A DNA stretch of 64,000 nucleotides, taken from Actinoalloteichus fjordicus (GTDB lineage: Bacteria; Actinomycetota; Actinomycetes; Mycobacteriales; Pseudonocardiaceae). The DNA lies in contig NZ_CP016076.1 in NCBI RefSeq assembly GCF_001941625.1, forward strand, positions 372,001 through 436,000. Reading direction: 5' to 3'. Under the pieces are notes generated by a model that was given only the letters and a program-made list of their open reading frames with translations, had not been told where the DNA came from and ran no database searches. Below, piece after piece: positions 43,288 through 55,561 of this stretch; position 1 is the first letter of the stretch, and every line of letters starts with the position of its first letter. The translations under genes and the position numbers were made by a program.

Positions 43288-46167
43288 ATGGACGCTCGGA
43301 CGATGCCTGCTGCCGGATACGGCCTGGAGTTCCGCCTGCTCGGGGCCTTCGAGGTGCTCAGCTCCGGTAGCCCGATCCTGCTCGGCAGTCCCGCGATGCG
43401 CCGCCTGCTGGCGCTGTTGACCCTCAACGCCAACCAGGTCGTGTCGGTCGACCGCATCATCAGAGTGCTCTGGACCGGTGACCCGCCCGCCAGCGTTCGG
43501 ACGATCCTGCAGGGCTATGTGTCACGGCTTCGTAAACTGATCGGCGGTGCCGCCGCCTTCGGCGACGACGTCGAGATCGTGACCCGTTCGCCCGGCTACC
43601 TGTTGCGGACCGACCCCGACCGCATCGACCTGCACCGCGCCAGGGAGCTGGCCAGGAGCGCGGCGGAGACGACGGGGACCGCACGGGTCGTGGTGCTGCG
43701 GGCGGCACTGCGACTGTGGCGCGGCCCCGCGCTGGCCGAGATGGAGGCGCTGCCGCTGCTGCGGGCGACCTCGATGTCGATCGAGGAGTTCCGGCTCGGT
43801 CTGGTGGAGGATCGGATCGAGGCAGAGCTCGCCGTCGGCATGGGCTCCGACCTGCTGACCGAACTCAACGAACTGGTCACCCAGCACCCGCTGCGGGAAC
43901 GCCTGACCGATCAGCTCATGCTCGTGCTCTATCGCACCGGCCGACGGGCCGACGCCCTGCGGCGTTACCACGAGCTTCGGGAGCGCCTGGCCGAAGAGTT
44001 CGGCGTCGATCCCTCGCCACAGCTCCAGCGCACCTATGAGCGCATCCTCCGCGACGAAGCCGTGCCCGATGATGCGAGCCTCCCGGCCCAGGACGTGCGC
44101 CCCGGTCCGGTGGACTCGGAACGCGCCGGGACCGTCCAGAGCCTCGCGGTGATTCCCGCTCAGCTGCCGCCCCAGATCGGCGGCTTCGTCGGGCGTGAGG
44201 GTGAGCTGGCCGTCCTGGACTCGCTGCTGCCCAGCCGCCATCACGACGTCGGCTCGCGGATCGCGGTCGTCAGCGGCGTCGCGGGCCTCGGCAAGAGCGC
44301 ACTCGCCGTCACGTGGGCGCACCGAGCGAGCGCCGCGCCCGCCGCGGAGTTCCCCGACGGCCAGCTCTTCGCCTCGCTCCGGGGCGTCGACCCCTACGAG
44401 CAGCCGGTGGCGCCCGCCGAGGTGCTGCGGCAGTTCTTGATCGGCCTCGGGCTGACCGCCGACCGGATCCCGGCGGGTCTCACCGAGCGCGTCGCGCTCT
44501 ACCGATCGATCACCGCCAAACGCCGGATGCTGGTGCTGCTCGACGATGCCGTCGACCATCAGCAGGTGCAGCCGCTGCTCCCGGCCGCGCAGTCCTGCAC
44601 GGTGTTGATCACCAGCAGGCGGATGCTGGACGGACTCCTGGTCACCAACGGCGCCAGGCTGATCCGGCTCGGTCCGCTGCCCGATGCTCAGGCCGGGGAA
44701 CTCGTCAGCCGGGTGGTCGGCGACGTCGAGCTGACGCAGTCCGAGCTGGATCGACTGGCGAGTCTGTGCGGGAACCTCCCGCTCGCCCTGCGGATCGCGG
44801 CGGCCAGACTGGCAGGCGACGCCGAGGTGACGGTGAGCGAGCTGATCGACGAACTCGCCGATGAACGTCGCCGACTCGGTGCACTGCGGGCAGGCGACTC
44901 GCAGATCAGCGTCCGAGGGGCCTTCGAGCTGACCTATCGCAGGCTGACGCCGGAGGCGGCCCGGCTCTTCCGCCTCGTCGGCGTGCATCCCGGTGTGGAG
45001 ATGAGTCGATCGGTGCTGGCCGCGATGGCCCAGACGTCCTTCGCCGCCGTCGCGGAACAGCTGCACGTCCTGGAGTCGGTGCACCTGATGTCATCCCTGG
45101 GCGACGGCCGATTCGGCACCCACGACCTGATCCGGCTCTATGCCAGACAGCTCGCCGCCGACGATTTGGGTTCGGCGGAGCGCCGGGCTGTGACGGAGGC
45201 ACTCGTCGACTTCTACCTGGCGGCGGCCGAGTGCGGTCGTGACCTGATCCGCCCCACCACGGGCAGCCCGTCGTCGGAGTGGACGGGCGAACTGCCTGCG
45301 ATGGGGACTGCGGAGCAGGCGGTCGGCTGGTTCGACCGCGAGTGGACGAACCTGCTGCACGCGGCAAGGACGGCGTTGCGGGAGGGCAGGAACGAGGTGG
45401 CGTGGCGGATCGCCTGGGCGGCGGCGCCCTACGTGCTGTTCCGGCATCTGCTCGACGAGTCGACCGAGTTGTTCGATCAGGGACTCGCCGCCGCTCGCGC
45501 GGCGGGCGACCGGCTCGGGCAGTGCCTGATGCTGCGGTGTCGCGTCAACGTCGACCTCTACCGCTCGGCGCAGTCTGAGGAGGCGCTCGGACATGCCATG
45601 GAGGCGCTGGCGCTCGCCGAGGAGCTGGGTGATCCCGCGATCCTGGCCCCGACGGTGAGCAGTGTGTTCACCGCACAGACCCGGCTCGGCCACTATGAGG
45701 AGGCGCGGCGTGGCGGCGAACGTGCGCTCGCCCTGTACCGAGGACTCGGCGACCTGACCGGCCAGGCGATGTCGTTGAACAACCTCGCGATGATCGACCA
45801 GTCGTGCGGCCGCACCGAGCGAGCCTACGAGCGGTGCCTGGCGGTACTCGACCTCTACCGACGCATCGACGAACCAGCCAACGAGGCGGTCGTTCTCAAC
45901 AACCTGAGCGAACTCGCCGCCGAACTCGCCGACTGGCAGGCGGCCGAGAGCTTCGCCAGACGGGCCCGGTCGGTCTCGGTGTCCTGCGGGGCGTCGGTGC
46001 AGGAGGCGAAGGCGCTGAGCCAGCTCGGCGACGTGCACCTTCAGAACGGGGACGTCCTCTCGGCGAAGTTCCGGTGGGAGCAGGCCCTCACGCTCGTGCA
46101 CGGCAGCAGCTCGCCGATCCGGGCCGAGGTCGAGCAGCGACTCGCCGAGCTGGCGGCCGAGGAGTAG
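43288..46167 (+). CDS. AfsR/SARP-family transcriptional regulator with NB-ARC and TPR domains
   Basis: A 959-aa multidomain regulator. Residues ~12-110 are an OmpR-like winged helix (LLGAFEVLSSG, GYVSRLRKLIG); ~115-265 a bacterial transcriptional activation domain; ~320-600 an NTPase with P-loop VSGVAGLGKSALAV (~326-338) and LVLLDDAVDHQQV (Walker B); and the C-terminal ~300 residues TPR-like helices (GQAMSLNNLAMIDQSCG). This layout is that of AfsR, which controls secondary metabolism. No biosynthetic cluster is visible beside it. ATG at 43288; a start at 43303 is possible. Confidence 0.93.
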   Translation: MDARTMPAAGYGLEFRLLGAFEVLSSGSPILLGSPAMRRLLALLTLNANQVVSVDRIIRVLWTGDPPASVRTILQGYVSRLRKLIGGAAAFGDDVEIVTRSPGYLLRTDPDRIDLHRARELARSAAETTGTARVVVLRAALRLWRGPALAEMEALPLLRATSMSIEEFRLGLVEDRIEAELAVGMGSDLLTELNELVTQHPLRERLTDQLMLVLYRTGRRADALRRYHELRERLAEEFGVDPSPQLQRTYERILRDEAVPDDASLPAQDVRPGPVDSERAGTVQSLAVIPAQLPPQIGGFVGREGELAVLDSLLPSRHHDVGSRIAVVSGVAGLGKSALAVTWAHRASAAPAAEFPDGQLFASLRGVDPYEQPVAPAEVLRQFLIGLGLTADRIPAGLTERVALYRSITAKRRMLVLLDDAVDHQQVQPLLPAAQSCTVLITSRRMLDGLLVTNGARLIRLGPLPDAQAGELVSRVVGDVELTQSELDRLASLCGNLPLALRIAAARLAGDAEVTVSELIDELADERRRLGALRAGDSQISVRGAFELTYRRLTPEAARLFRLVGVHPGVEMSRSVLAAMAQTSFAAVAEQLHVLESVHLMSSLGDGRFGTHDLIRLYARQLAADDLGSAERRAVTEALVDFYLAAAECGRDLIRPTTGSPSSEWTGELPAMGTAEQAVGWFDREWTNLLHAARTALREGRNEVAWRIAWAAAPYVLFRHLLDESTELFDQGLAAARAAGDRLGQCLMLRCRVNVDLYRSAQSEEALGHAMEALALAEELGDPAILAPTVSSVFTAQTRLGHYEEARRGGERALALYRGLGDLTGQAMSLNNLAMIDQSCGRTERAYERCLAVLDLYRRIDEPANEAVVLNNLSELAAELADWQAAESFARRARSVSVSCGASVQEAKALSQLGDVHLQNGDVLSAKFRWEQALTLVHGSSSPIRAEVEQRLAELAAEE

Positions 46168-46235
46168 CCCCGCCTCGGCAGTGGCGAGGCTGCCCGCTGG
46201 AGTCTGCCCACGTCCGCATCGGGCAGGCTGGGGGC

Positions 46236-47192
46236 GTGACGGAACATCTGGATGAGCGGAGCAGGGCGGGACGGGGTTCCGCAGCGGCGGCGGACGCGGA
46301 CTCGCTGCCCCGGTTACTGGGTGGCAGGCGTGGTGCCGCCGACGCCTCGGTGCCGCCGTTGGTCTTCGTCCTCGCCTGGTGGCTCGGCCAGGGTTCGGTG
46401 CCGATCGGCGCCGGTGCCGCGCTGGCGGCCGGGCTGGTGATCGCGGTGCTGCGGCTGCGGCGAGGGCATCGGCCGGTGGCCGCGCTGCTGGGAATGCTGG
46501 GCGTCGCGGTCGCAGGCGCCGTCGCGCTGTACACCGGGCGGGCGGTCGACTACTTCCTGGTGCAGCTCCTCTCGAACGCGGGCAGCGCACTGGTGTGGGC
46601 CTTGAGCATCCTCGTGCGACGCCCGCTGCTGGGCGTGATCGTGGGCGTCCTGCTGGGGCAGAAGATGCGGTGGCGTCGGGATGCCGACCTGCTGCGTGCC
46701 TACGGTCGGTCGAGCTGGGTCTGGGTCGGGCAGTACCTGACCAGGCTGGCGGTGTTCCTGCCGCTGTGGATCGCCGAGCAGGCTGGCGCGCTCGTCGTCG
46801 CCAGGGCCGTGCTCAGCCTTCCGCTGGTCACGCTGTGTCTGGCGGTGAGCTGGGCGGTGCTGCGGCGGTCGCTGCCGTCGGGGCATCCGGGGCTCCGGCA
46901 TCCGCAGAGCGGAGAGCGGGCAGGGGACTCCGCTGTGTCGTCCACCACAGGGCAGGACGGGGCGATGTCGGGGCAGGCGGTGTCGGACGGGGCTGATTCG
47001 AGCGGGGCAGCCGACCGTCTGGACACGGAGGCCGGTGTCGGATCGGACTGCGGTTCGGCGGTGTCGGGGCAGGCTGCGGGCCGTTCCCAGCCCCAGACGT
47101 CCCAGGCTCAGCCCCGGCTTGCGGGGCCGCAGTCCGAGAGATCCCTGCCCGAGACGGCGCCGGGCGGGACGTCTGGGGCCCAGACCCCCTGA
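46236..47192 (+). CDS. DUF3159-family membrane protein
   Basis: A 318-aa protein. Residues ~25-225 hold six or so membrane segments, with LLGGRRGAADASVPPLVFVLAWW and GRSSWVWVGQYLTRLAVFLPLW, typical of actinobacterial DUF3159 proteins of unknown function. The last ~95 residues are hydrophilic, Ser/Gly/Gln-rich and repetitive (SGQAVSDG, SGQAAGRS), probably disordered and cytosolic. GTG at 46236 follows a GCTGGGGGC segment. It lies 68 bp after the AfsR-like gene. Confidence 0.82.
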   Translation: MTEHLDERSRAGRGSAAAADADSLPRLLGGRRGAADASVPPLVFVLAWWLGQGSVPIGAGAALAAGLVIAVLRLRRGHRPVAALLGMLGVAVAGAVALYTGRAVDYFLVQLLSNAGSALVWALSILVRRPLLGVIVGVLLGQKMRWRRDADLLRAYGRSSWVWVGQYLTRLAVFLPLWIAEQAGALVVARAVLSLPLVTLCLAVSWAVLRRSLPSGHPGLRHPQSGERAGDSAVSSTTGQDGAMSGQAVSDGADSSGAADRLDTEAGVGSDCGSAVSGQAAGRSQPQTSQAQPRLAGPQSERSLPETAPGGTSGAQTP

Positions 47193-47294
47193 CCAGTGCT
47201 TCTACCGGGCTGGTGGACGCACGCCGACCCGTCGGCATGCGTCGCGTGCTGTTCTGTAACGGCCTGCGTGCCAGGGACCCTAGAATCACGTCGC

Positions 47295-47900
47295 ATGCGG
47301 CGGAGGACTGCTCTGGCGGTTGTTGGGGCTGTCGCTCTGGCCTGGGGCGAGTGGATGAACCGGCGATGGTCGCGAATTCTCGTGGCCGAGGGCGTGGGCG
47401 CTGCTGAGAGCGTGGTCGTGGTCGTCCTGGGTTATCGGAATCCCCAGCCGACGGCGAACCTCATCAACCGCTGGCGAGTCCGTGCCGGAATTCGTTCCAT
47501 CCCCGCTGACGGCGGGCCCGGCACTTGCGTGATCTTCAGCGGCGGCGCGGCGGGCGGAGGCGTTGCGGAGGCTCGACTGATGGCTGACTACGCGAAGTCG
47601 GCACTGAGGTTCGACGGCACAGTGCTGTTAGAGAGCGAGAGCCTGACGACCTGGCAGAACATCACGAACATCATCCCGCTGCTGGCGGACGCCGACCGCA
47701 TCAAGATCGTGTCGCAGCCTGCACACGCGCTTAAGGCCCGCGCGTACCTGCGACGGCAGCGTCCTGACCTCGCCGAGAGGCTCGTGCGCGCGGAGGACTA
47801 CCGCCCCGGCGAATGGCTGATCGCCAAGCCGCTGCTGGCGCTGTACGGGCTCCGGATCCTCCGCGGCCTTCGGAAGGACGAGCGCACTGCCTCGCCGTAG
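47295..47900 (+). CDS. YdcF/DUF218-family protein
   Basis: A 201-aa protein. A hydrophobic N-terminus (TALAVVGAVALAW) acts as a membrane anchor. The DUF218 Rossmann-like domain has SVVVVVLGYR, VIFSGGAAGGGVAEARLMADYA, LESESLTTWQNI and IVSQPAHALKARAYL. Relatives (YdcF, SanA) are linked to cell-envelope processes, with unknown reactions. ATG at 47295 is chosen; an upstream in-frame start at 47196 would cover the preceding intergenic region. Convergent with the kinase gene. Confidence 0.87.
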   Translation: MRRRTALAVVGAVALAWGEWMNRRWSRILVAEGVGAAESVVVVVLGYRNPQPTANLINRWRVRAGIRSIPADGGPGTCVIFSGGAAGGGVAEARLMADYAKSALRFDGTVLLESESLTTWQNITNIIPLLADADRIKIVSQPAHALKARAYLRRQRPDLAERLVRAEDYRPGEWLIAKPLLALYGLRILRGLRKDERTASP

Positions 47901-47990
47901 CCGGGTCGTCTGTGGCGGGTCGGTGGGTGGCGAGGTCGACTCCGTCGGGTCGCGTTCGGCAGTTCTCGCGCGTCGCAGGCCGAGACAGGG

Positions 47991-49136
47991 TCACGGCGAG
48001 GCGGGAGCAGCAGGCGACGCTGGCGGCCCCACGCCCGATGCCCTGTCGGCCCCCGCACCCGCGCCTACCGAGGTGGCCGTTCCATCCGCCTGCGCCCCGG
48101 CTCGCGGCGTAGCGGCCGGAATACCCCGCGCCGTAAGTCGTTGGTGGACCAGCCGCGCTGTCGTCGGATCGCCGATCGAGTCCGCGACGGCGAGCCAGGC
48201 AGCCCCGGTGGCCGCGTCGGGCGGCCCGTCGGATCGTGCGTCAGGCAGCACGCCTGCCGACTCCGCCAGCTCCGCCCGCACCTCGGCCTCGATCGGGCTG
48301 CCTGAGGTGAGCAGGCTGCCTGCCAGGATCACCGGGCTCGTCTCCCCAGGAATTCGCAAGCTGCGGACGAGCGTCGCGAGTTCGGTCGCGCCCCGGTGGA
48401 CGATCCGGACTGCAGCAGGGTCGTCCGCCCGGTAGGCCGCGCTCACCAGCAGGGCGTACTCGGCCAGTCGGACCGGCGGTGCGGAGTTGACCGAGGTGAT
48501 CAGCCTGCGGCGGGCCTCGCCGTTCCAGGCCGCCCCGTCCGGCGCAGGCGAGTCCGCTCCCAGCGTCGCGTCCAGCACCGAGCCCGCCAGCTCGCCATGC
48601 CGGTCGCGGCCCTCCACCGCCCGCAGCGTGTGTCTCACCGCCTCCCGGCCCAGCCAGAACGCCGAACCCTCGTCGCCGAGCAGCCAGCCGTGTCCGCCCG
48701 CGATCCTGCTGAGGGCGTTCCCGTCGATCCTGGCCGCGATCGCGCCGGTGCCCGCGATGAGCACCACGCCGGTGGCTGCCTCGGTCGCGGCCGCGAACGC
48801 CGTCTCAACGTCGCTGAGAACCCGCAGACTCGCGGCCGGACCTGCGGCGGCGACCCACGCCTGCTGAAACGCCCCGGCCACCGCCGGATCGCTGAGCCGG
48901 GAGACGCCTGCCATGCCCAGCACACCCGCCACCACCCGATCGGCGCCGCCGTCGCTGAGCAGCCGTTGCAGGACGTCGGTGAGCCGGGCCGTGGCCACCT
49001 CCACCGGATGGGCGTTGGGGTTCGCGCCCTCGCCCCGAGCCCAGGCGTGTCGACGGCCGTCGGCCGAGGCGAGCACCGCTGTGGTCGACGTGCCGCCGAT
49101 GTCGACGCCGATCACCAGATCGGGCGGTTCTGCCAT
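47991..49136 (-). CDS. N-acetylglucosamine kinase-like protein (BadF/BadG ATPase family)
   Basis: A 381-aa ASKHA-fold sugar kinase. Phosphate-1 motif GVDIGGTSTTAVLA near the N-terminus, VLSDVETAFAAATE, the adenosine and phosphate-2 segment VVLIAGTGAIAAR, and GGHGWLLGDEGSAFWLG, as in GlcNAc kinases. ATG at 49136 has GAGGGG 8 nt upstream. The last ~35 residues are Ala/Gly/Pro-rich. It is 35 bp downstream of a GntR regulator, so regulated amino-sugar salvage or cell-wall recycling is the likely job. Exact sugar unproven. Confidence 0.85.
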   Translation of the reverse strand: MAEPPDLVIGVDIGGTSTTAVLASADGRRHAWARGEGANPNAHPVEVATARLTDVLQRLLSDGGADRVVAGVLGMAGVSRLSDPAVAGAFQQAWVAAAGPAASLRVLSDVETAFAAATEAATGVVLIAGTGAIAARIDGNALSRIAGGHGWLLGDEGSAFWLGREAVRHTLRAVEGRDRHGELAGSVLDATLGADSPAPDGAAWNGEARRRLITSVNSAPPVRLAEYALLVSAAYRADDPAAVRIVHRGATELATLVRSLRIPGETSPVILAGSLLTSGSPIEAEVRAELAESAGVLPDARSDGPPDAATGAAWLAVADSIGDPTTARLVHQRLTARGIPAATPRAGAQADGTATSVGAGAGADRASGVGPPASPAAPASP

Positions 49137-49171
49137 GGCGCTGCCCCTCACCGCGGGCGTCGGGGTCGGCG

Positions 49172-49852
49172 TCAGTCCTCCGCCGATCCACGCAGCGCCT
49201 GCTCGATGTGCGTCAGATGGGTACGTGCGTGATAGCGGGCGAGTTCGGCCTTCCCGGCCGCCAGCGCGTCCACGATCAGCCGATGCTCGTCCAGCGTCTC
49301 CCCTGTCTTACCGTCCTGCGCGAGCCGCCGCCAGAGGCTCGCGTCGACGGTCGGGCTGTGCAGCGCGGCCAGCAGGCTGCCCAGATAGGCGTTTCCCGCC
49401 GTCCTGGCTATCTCGTGATGGAAGTCGAGTTCGTGGCGGACCAGGTCGGGGACCGGGTCGTCGGGGCGGATGGACGAGCACAGCGTCCGCAGCCGGTGCA
49501 GCACCGGAGGCGTCATCCTGGCCGAGGTCATCGCGGTCGCCTCTGGCTCGAGGATACGTCGGACCTGGAGCACTTCGAGCGCGGAGTCGTGGTCGCGGTA
49601 CATCTCCAGGGCGAAGGCCAGCGAGTCCAGCATCTCCTCGGCCCGCAGGCTGGCGACATAGGTGCCGCTGCCCTGCCGGACGTCGAGGATGTGCACCAGC
49701 GCGAGCGCGCGCACCGCCTCGCGCAGCGAGTTGCGGGACAGCCCGAGACCGTCGGCCAGCTCGGACTCCGGTGGGAGTCGGGCGCCGGGCACCAGTTCGC
49801 CGCGCTGGATCATCTCGCGCAGCCGGGCTATCGCGTCATCGGTGACGGCCAT
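49172..49852 (-). CDS. GntR-family regulator (FadR/FCD type)
   Basis: A 226-aa regulator. N-terminal winged helix: ARLPPESELADGLGLSRNSLREAVRALAL. C-terminal all-helical FCD effector domain with the metal-binding Asp/His pattern (ELDFHHEIARTAGN and DEHRLIVDALAAG). Start ATG at 49852. It leads a two-gene operon with the GlcNAc-kinase-like gene and probably senses a related sugar acid or amino sugar. Confidence 0.92.
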   Translation of the reverse strand: MAVTDDAIARLREMIQRGELVPGARLPPESELADGLGLSRNSLREAVRALALVHILDVRQGSGTYVASLRAEEMLDSLAFALEMYRDHDSALEVLQVRRILEPEATAMTSARMTPPVLHRLRTLCSSIRPDDPVPDLVRHELDFHHEIARTAGNAYLGSLLAALHSPTVDASLWRRLAQDGKTGETLDEHRLIVDALAAGKAELARYHARTHLTHIEQALRGSAED

Positions 49853-50130
49853 CGGAAACCCCCGTGCGTTGCCGTACCGGGCAGGGCATCCGCCAGGATA
49901 AGCCGATCCGATGCGCCGAACGGCCTGATCAGGTGGGCTGTACGGGTGATGCGGGGTTGCTCCGATCGGGGTAGTCTGCGAGGGCCCGTCTCACCCCGCC
50001 CCCTCGGTGAGGCGGGCTTCTCCGCGCTCGGACGCCTTCGCTGCCGAGGCGGCCGGAGATGTCGTCGGTCGTCCCGTCCTGGCAGGTCCGCAGCCTGCCG
50101 CCGAGCGGCTCGACGGCCCGCGCCGCGCTC

Positions 50131-50814
50131 TTACTTGGGATCGACCGTGGTCGAGCCGTAGTCGTTGGTGACGATGAGGACCACGCCGGGACCGAGGTCG
50201 GCGATCCCGTCGAACCGCGGCTCCACCCGGATGCCGAAGGCGCTGCCGATCTCGCCTGCCGCGCCCTCTTCTGCGGTGCCGGGGCGGTAGTAGGCGGTGG
50301 TGGTCTCGATGATCCCGGCCGAGTAGTTCTCCACCTCGGCCACGTCCCAGCCCGCCTCTTCGAAGTCCTCTGCCGCGTCGGCCGCGAGACCCCGGATGGT
50401 GCTGTTGTTGAAGATGCGCAGGGGAGTGTCGGTGGAGGGAGAACCCAGTTCGGCGTCGCTGCCGCCTGCGCCCGAATCGCCGTCCTCGCCGCCGCCCGTG
50501 CCCGAGTCGGGCCCGTCGGCGGGGTCTTCTGCGTCTGCGGAGCCCTCGGAGTCGTCTGTGGAGCCCTCGGAGTCGCCGTCGTCAGAACCGCCCGCGTCGC
50601 CCTCGGTGGGATCGGTGACGTCCTCGTCGGTCGACTCGCCTGCCGTGGCGTCCGACGAGCTCGTGGCGGGCGGGTTGCTCTGCTCGGCGAGCGAGTTCTC
50701 GCCGCTGGTCAGGCTCATCACCCCGACGACCAGCGCGATCGCGGCCAGGCCGAACATGCCGAAGGCGACCCCCCGCAGTGGTCGTGCCGAGCCGGAGGGC
50801 TCCACGCTGCTCAT
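50131..50814 (-). CDS. LytR C-terminal-domain membrane protein (VirR-like)
   Basis: A 227-aa protein with one membrane segment (~15-38), a long acidic Gly/Ser/Asp/Glu linker (~45-130), and a C-terminal LytR_C domain. That domain begins PLRIFNNSTIRGLAADAAEDFEEAGWDV and ends VVLIVTNDYG. In mycobacteria the equivalent (Rv0431, VirR) affects envelope and vesicle biology. The order LytR_C, DUF3263, def is the mycobacterial one, which supports orthology. The linker is much more acidic than usual. Confidence 0.87.
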   Translation of the reverse strand: MSSVEPSGSARPLRGVAFGMFGLAAIALVVGVMSLTSGENSLAEQSNPPATSSSDATAGESTDEDVTDPTEGDAGGSDDGDSEGSTDDSEGSADAEDPADGPDSGTGGGEDGDSGAGGSDAELGSPSTDTPLRIFNNSTIRGLAADAAEDFEEAGWDVAEVENYSAGIIETTTAYYRPGTAEEGAAGEIGSAFGIRVEPRFDGIADLGPGVVLIVTNDYGSTTVDPK

Positions 50815-50862
50815 CCCTGGCCTCCTGCATGCTGCTGCACAGTGTTCAACGTCTAACCGAGA

Positions 50863-51159
50863 TCAGTGAAGGTCGAGGCTCTGTCGTCGGGCCGCTCTGG
50901 ATCTCGCCCGCCCGCCACGCTGTCTGAGAAGTCTCTTGACCAGCATCGGGTCGGCCTGTAACGCTTCCTTGCGGTCGAGCAGCCCGTTCAAGATCTGGAA
51001 GTAGCGGGTCGCCGACATGTCGAACAACTCGCGGATCTTCTGCTCTTTGGTGCCTGCCTGTTTCCACCACTGCCGCTCGAACGCCAGGATCGCACGTTCC
51101 CGCGTGGTCAGCTCGGCGTCGTGCCGAGGGGCAGGCGGATACGCCTCTGCGGCCTCCAT
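50863..51159 (-). CDS. DUF3263 protein
   Basis: A 98-aa protein of unknown function with the DUF3263 core: LTTRERAILAFERQWWKQAG and KIRELFDMSATRYFQILNGL, then ADPMLVKRL and a basic C-terminus; it looks like a small helical DNA- or RNA-binding protein. ATG at 51159 has GAGGAG 7 nt upstream and gives the length of the mycobacterial relative Rv0430. The frame stays open upstream (an ATG at 51351 is possible) through an Asp/His-rich repetitive stretch (DHDVHDPDVRDHDVHDHE), so a longer form cannot be excluded. Confidence 0.85.
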   Translation of the reverse strand: MEAAEAYPPAPRHDAELTTRERAILAFERQWWKQAGTKEQKIRELFDMSATRYFQILNGLLDRKEALQADPMLVKRLLRQRGGRARSRAARRQSLDLH

Positions 51160-51639
51160 CGGGCTCCTCGCCTCGTGATCGTGGACATCGTGATCTCGGA
51201 CGTCCGGGTCGTGGACGTCGTGGTCGGGCAGTGGTGGGGCGGCGGATCGAACAGGCGGTGACCTGAACCGGCGGTGGTCTCCTGCGGAGTGGGCGTCCGA
51301 GCAGGCGACACCGTCTCCTGTGGTCGGACGGTCGTTCTCCGGACAGGCCATGGTGCATCGACCTCTTTCCTCGACCGACCGGCCGTCGTGCTGACGACAC
51401 CCGCTGCCGACACGGGCATCGCCGATGGACAGACTCTGCCGTGGAGCCGACATCGCCTGCCGGTACCGGACGGCATCGCTGTCGTCCGGGCCCTCCTCAT
51501 TACATCACGTGTCGCCCACCAGATCGCGAAGATCGAGCCGCGTCCTGCGGCTGTCGTCCTGGCCGCGCTCGAGGTGCCCACCAGTGATCACCCGCCGTGA
51601 GCCGACGGCTCGCGTGCACCCTGCGGCGCACCCGATGGA

Positions 51640-51681
51640 GGGGATCGAAGACAACCGCTGACGACCCTGTCCTCGATCCCC
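51640..51681. other. Hairpin preceding repeat copy B
   Basis: Arms GGGGATCGAAGACA (51640-51653) and TGTCCTCGATCCCC (51668-51681) pair at 13 of 14 positions around a 14-nt loop. The right arm is also the first part of repeat copy B. Confidence 0.6.
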
Positions 51682-51823
51682 TGTCTTCCTGTTGCGTGGG
51701 GCAGGCGCGGCGATCTGCGGCGTCGTCGATCACCCTGGCTCCGTGCCTGCTTGCTCCGGTTGCCGGGCAGCTGATCCACGCTGATCCCCGCTCACGGCGG
51801 AGTGGGATGCAGCCGGCCTCTAA
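51668..51823. repeat. Dispersed structured repeat, copy B
   Basis: Shares long blocks with copies A (19241-19388) and C (60908-61062): GCAGGCGCGGCGATC, CACCCTGGCTCC, GGGCAGCTGATCCACGC and GATCCCCGCTCACGG. It ends about 10 bp before the def ATG, so it forms the def leader. Confidence 0.7.
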
Positions 51824-51832
51824 GCTCTCGAC

Positions 51833-52414
51833 ATGGCGATTCATCCGATTCGGATCGCGGGCGACCCGGTCCTGCATCAGCCCACTCGTCCGGTGGAGAC
51901 CTTCGATGACGAGCTGCACGTGCTGATCGAGGACATGTTCGAGACGATGGCGGCGGCCGAGGGCGTCGGTCTAGCCGCCAATCAGATCGGTGACGACCGC
52001 AGGCTCTTCGTCTATCACTGCCATGACGACGAGGGCACCTGGTACCGGGGAGTCGTGGTCAACCCGGTGCTGGAGACGTCGCCCAGACCCGAGTCGATGC
52101 CCGATCCCGAGGAGGACCTCGAAGGCTGTCTCTCCGTCCCCGGCGAGGTCTTCCCGACCGGCAGGGCCGACTGGGCGAAGGTGACGGGCCAGGACGCCGA
52201 CGGGGCACCGGTCTCCGTCGAGGGCAACGGATTCTTCGCTCGCTGCCTCCAGCACGAGACCGACCACCTCGACGGTCACCTCTATCTGGACCGGCTGATC
52301 GGCCGGAACAAGCGCGAGGCCAAGCGGATGCTCAAGGTCAACGAGTGGGGAGTTCCCGGGCTCTCCTGGAATCCCGCCGAACAGCAGGCCGAGTTCGTGG
52401 CCGAATCCCGCTGA
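51833..52414 (+). CDS. def: Peptide deformylase
   Basis: Removes the N-formyl group from nascent proteins. The 193-aa protein carries all three motifs: [18 protein letters not shown] (metal-ligand Cys) and QHETDHLDG (HExxH with catalytic Glu). ATG at 51833 gives the standard [15 protein letters not shown] start. The C-terminus is slightly longer than in most, with [20 protein letters not shown], as in actinobacterial type I enzymes. Its leader is repeat copy B, and no clear ribosome site is seen. Confidence 0.96.
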   Translation: MAIHPIRIAGDPVLHQPTRPVETFDDELHVLIEDMFETMAAAEGVGLAANQIGDDRRLFVYHCHDDEGTWYRGVVVNPVLETSPRPESMPDPEEDLEGCLSVPGEVFPTGRADWAKVTGQDADGAPVSVEGNGFFARCLQHETDHLDGHLYLDRLIGRNKREAKRMLKVNEWGVPGLSWNPAEQQAEFVAESR

Positions 52415-52642
52415 CCTGCGACGGATTCCTTCCTCGCCACACATCCCGCTCGGGCACCCGGCGGTGTTGTCCGGCCCATCGCGGCCGCCGGGCCTTCGCC
52501 GTGGGCCGAGCCCGACGGCGGCCGGACGTGCGCCATGGCGCCGCGGTGCTCCTGCCTGCGACGAGCGCCCCGGCCGCCGTCCGGGGGTTTACGTCGGACC
52601 GCTTCGATGACTAGCCTTCGACGCGCAATCTCATAACTTCAC

Positions 52643-55513
<2,871 letters not shown>

Positions 55514-55561
55514 CCTGGGCAGCCCGCAGGCGTTCCGGCGGAGTCCGATCGGCTCAGCGGG

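Larger units (their letters stand above)
51160..51832. other. Intergenic region upstream of def
   Basis: About 670 bp. Holds a possible N-terminal extension of the DUF3263 gene (to 51351), a strong hairpin (51640-51681) and copy B of the dispersed structured repeat directly before def. No independent gene supported. Confidence 0.5.
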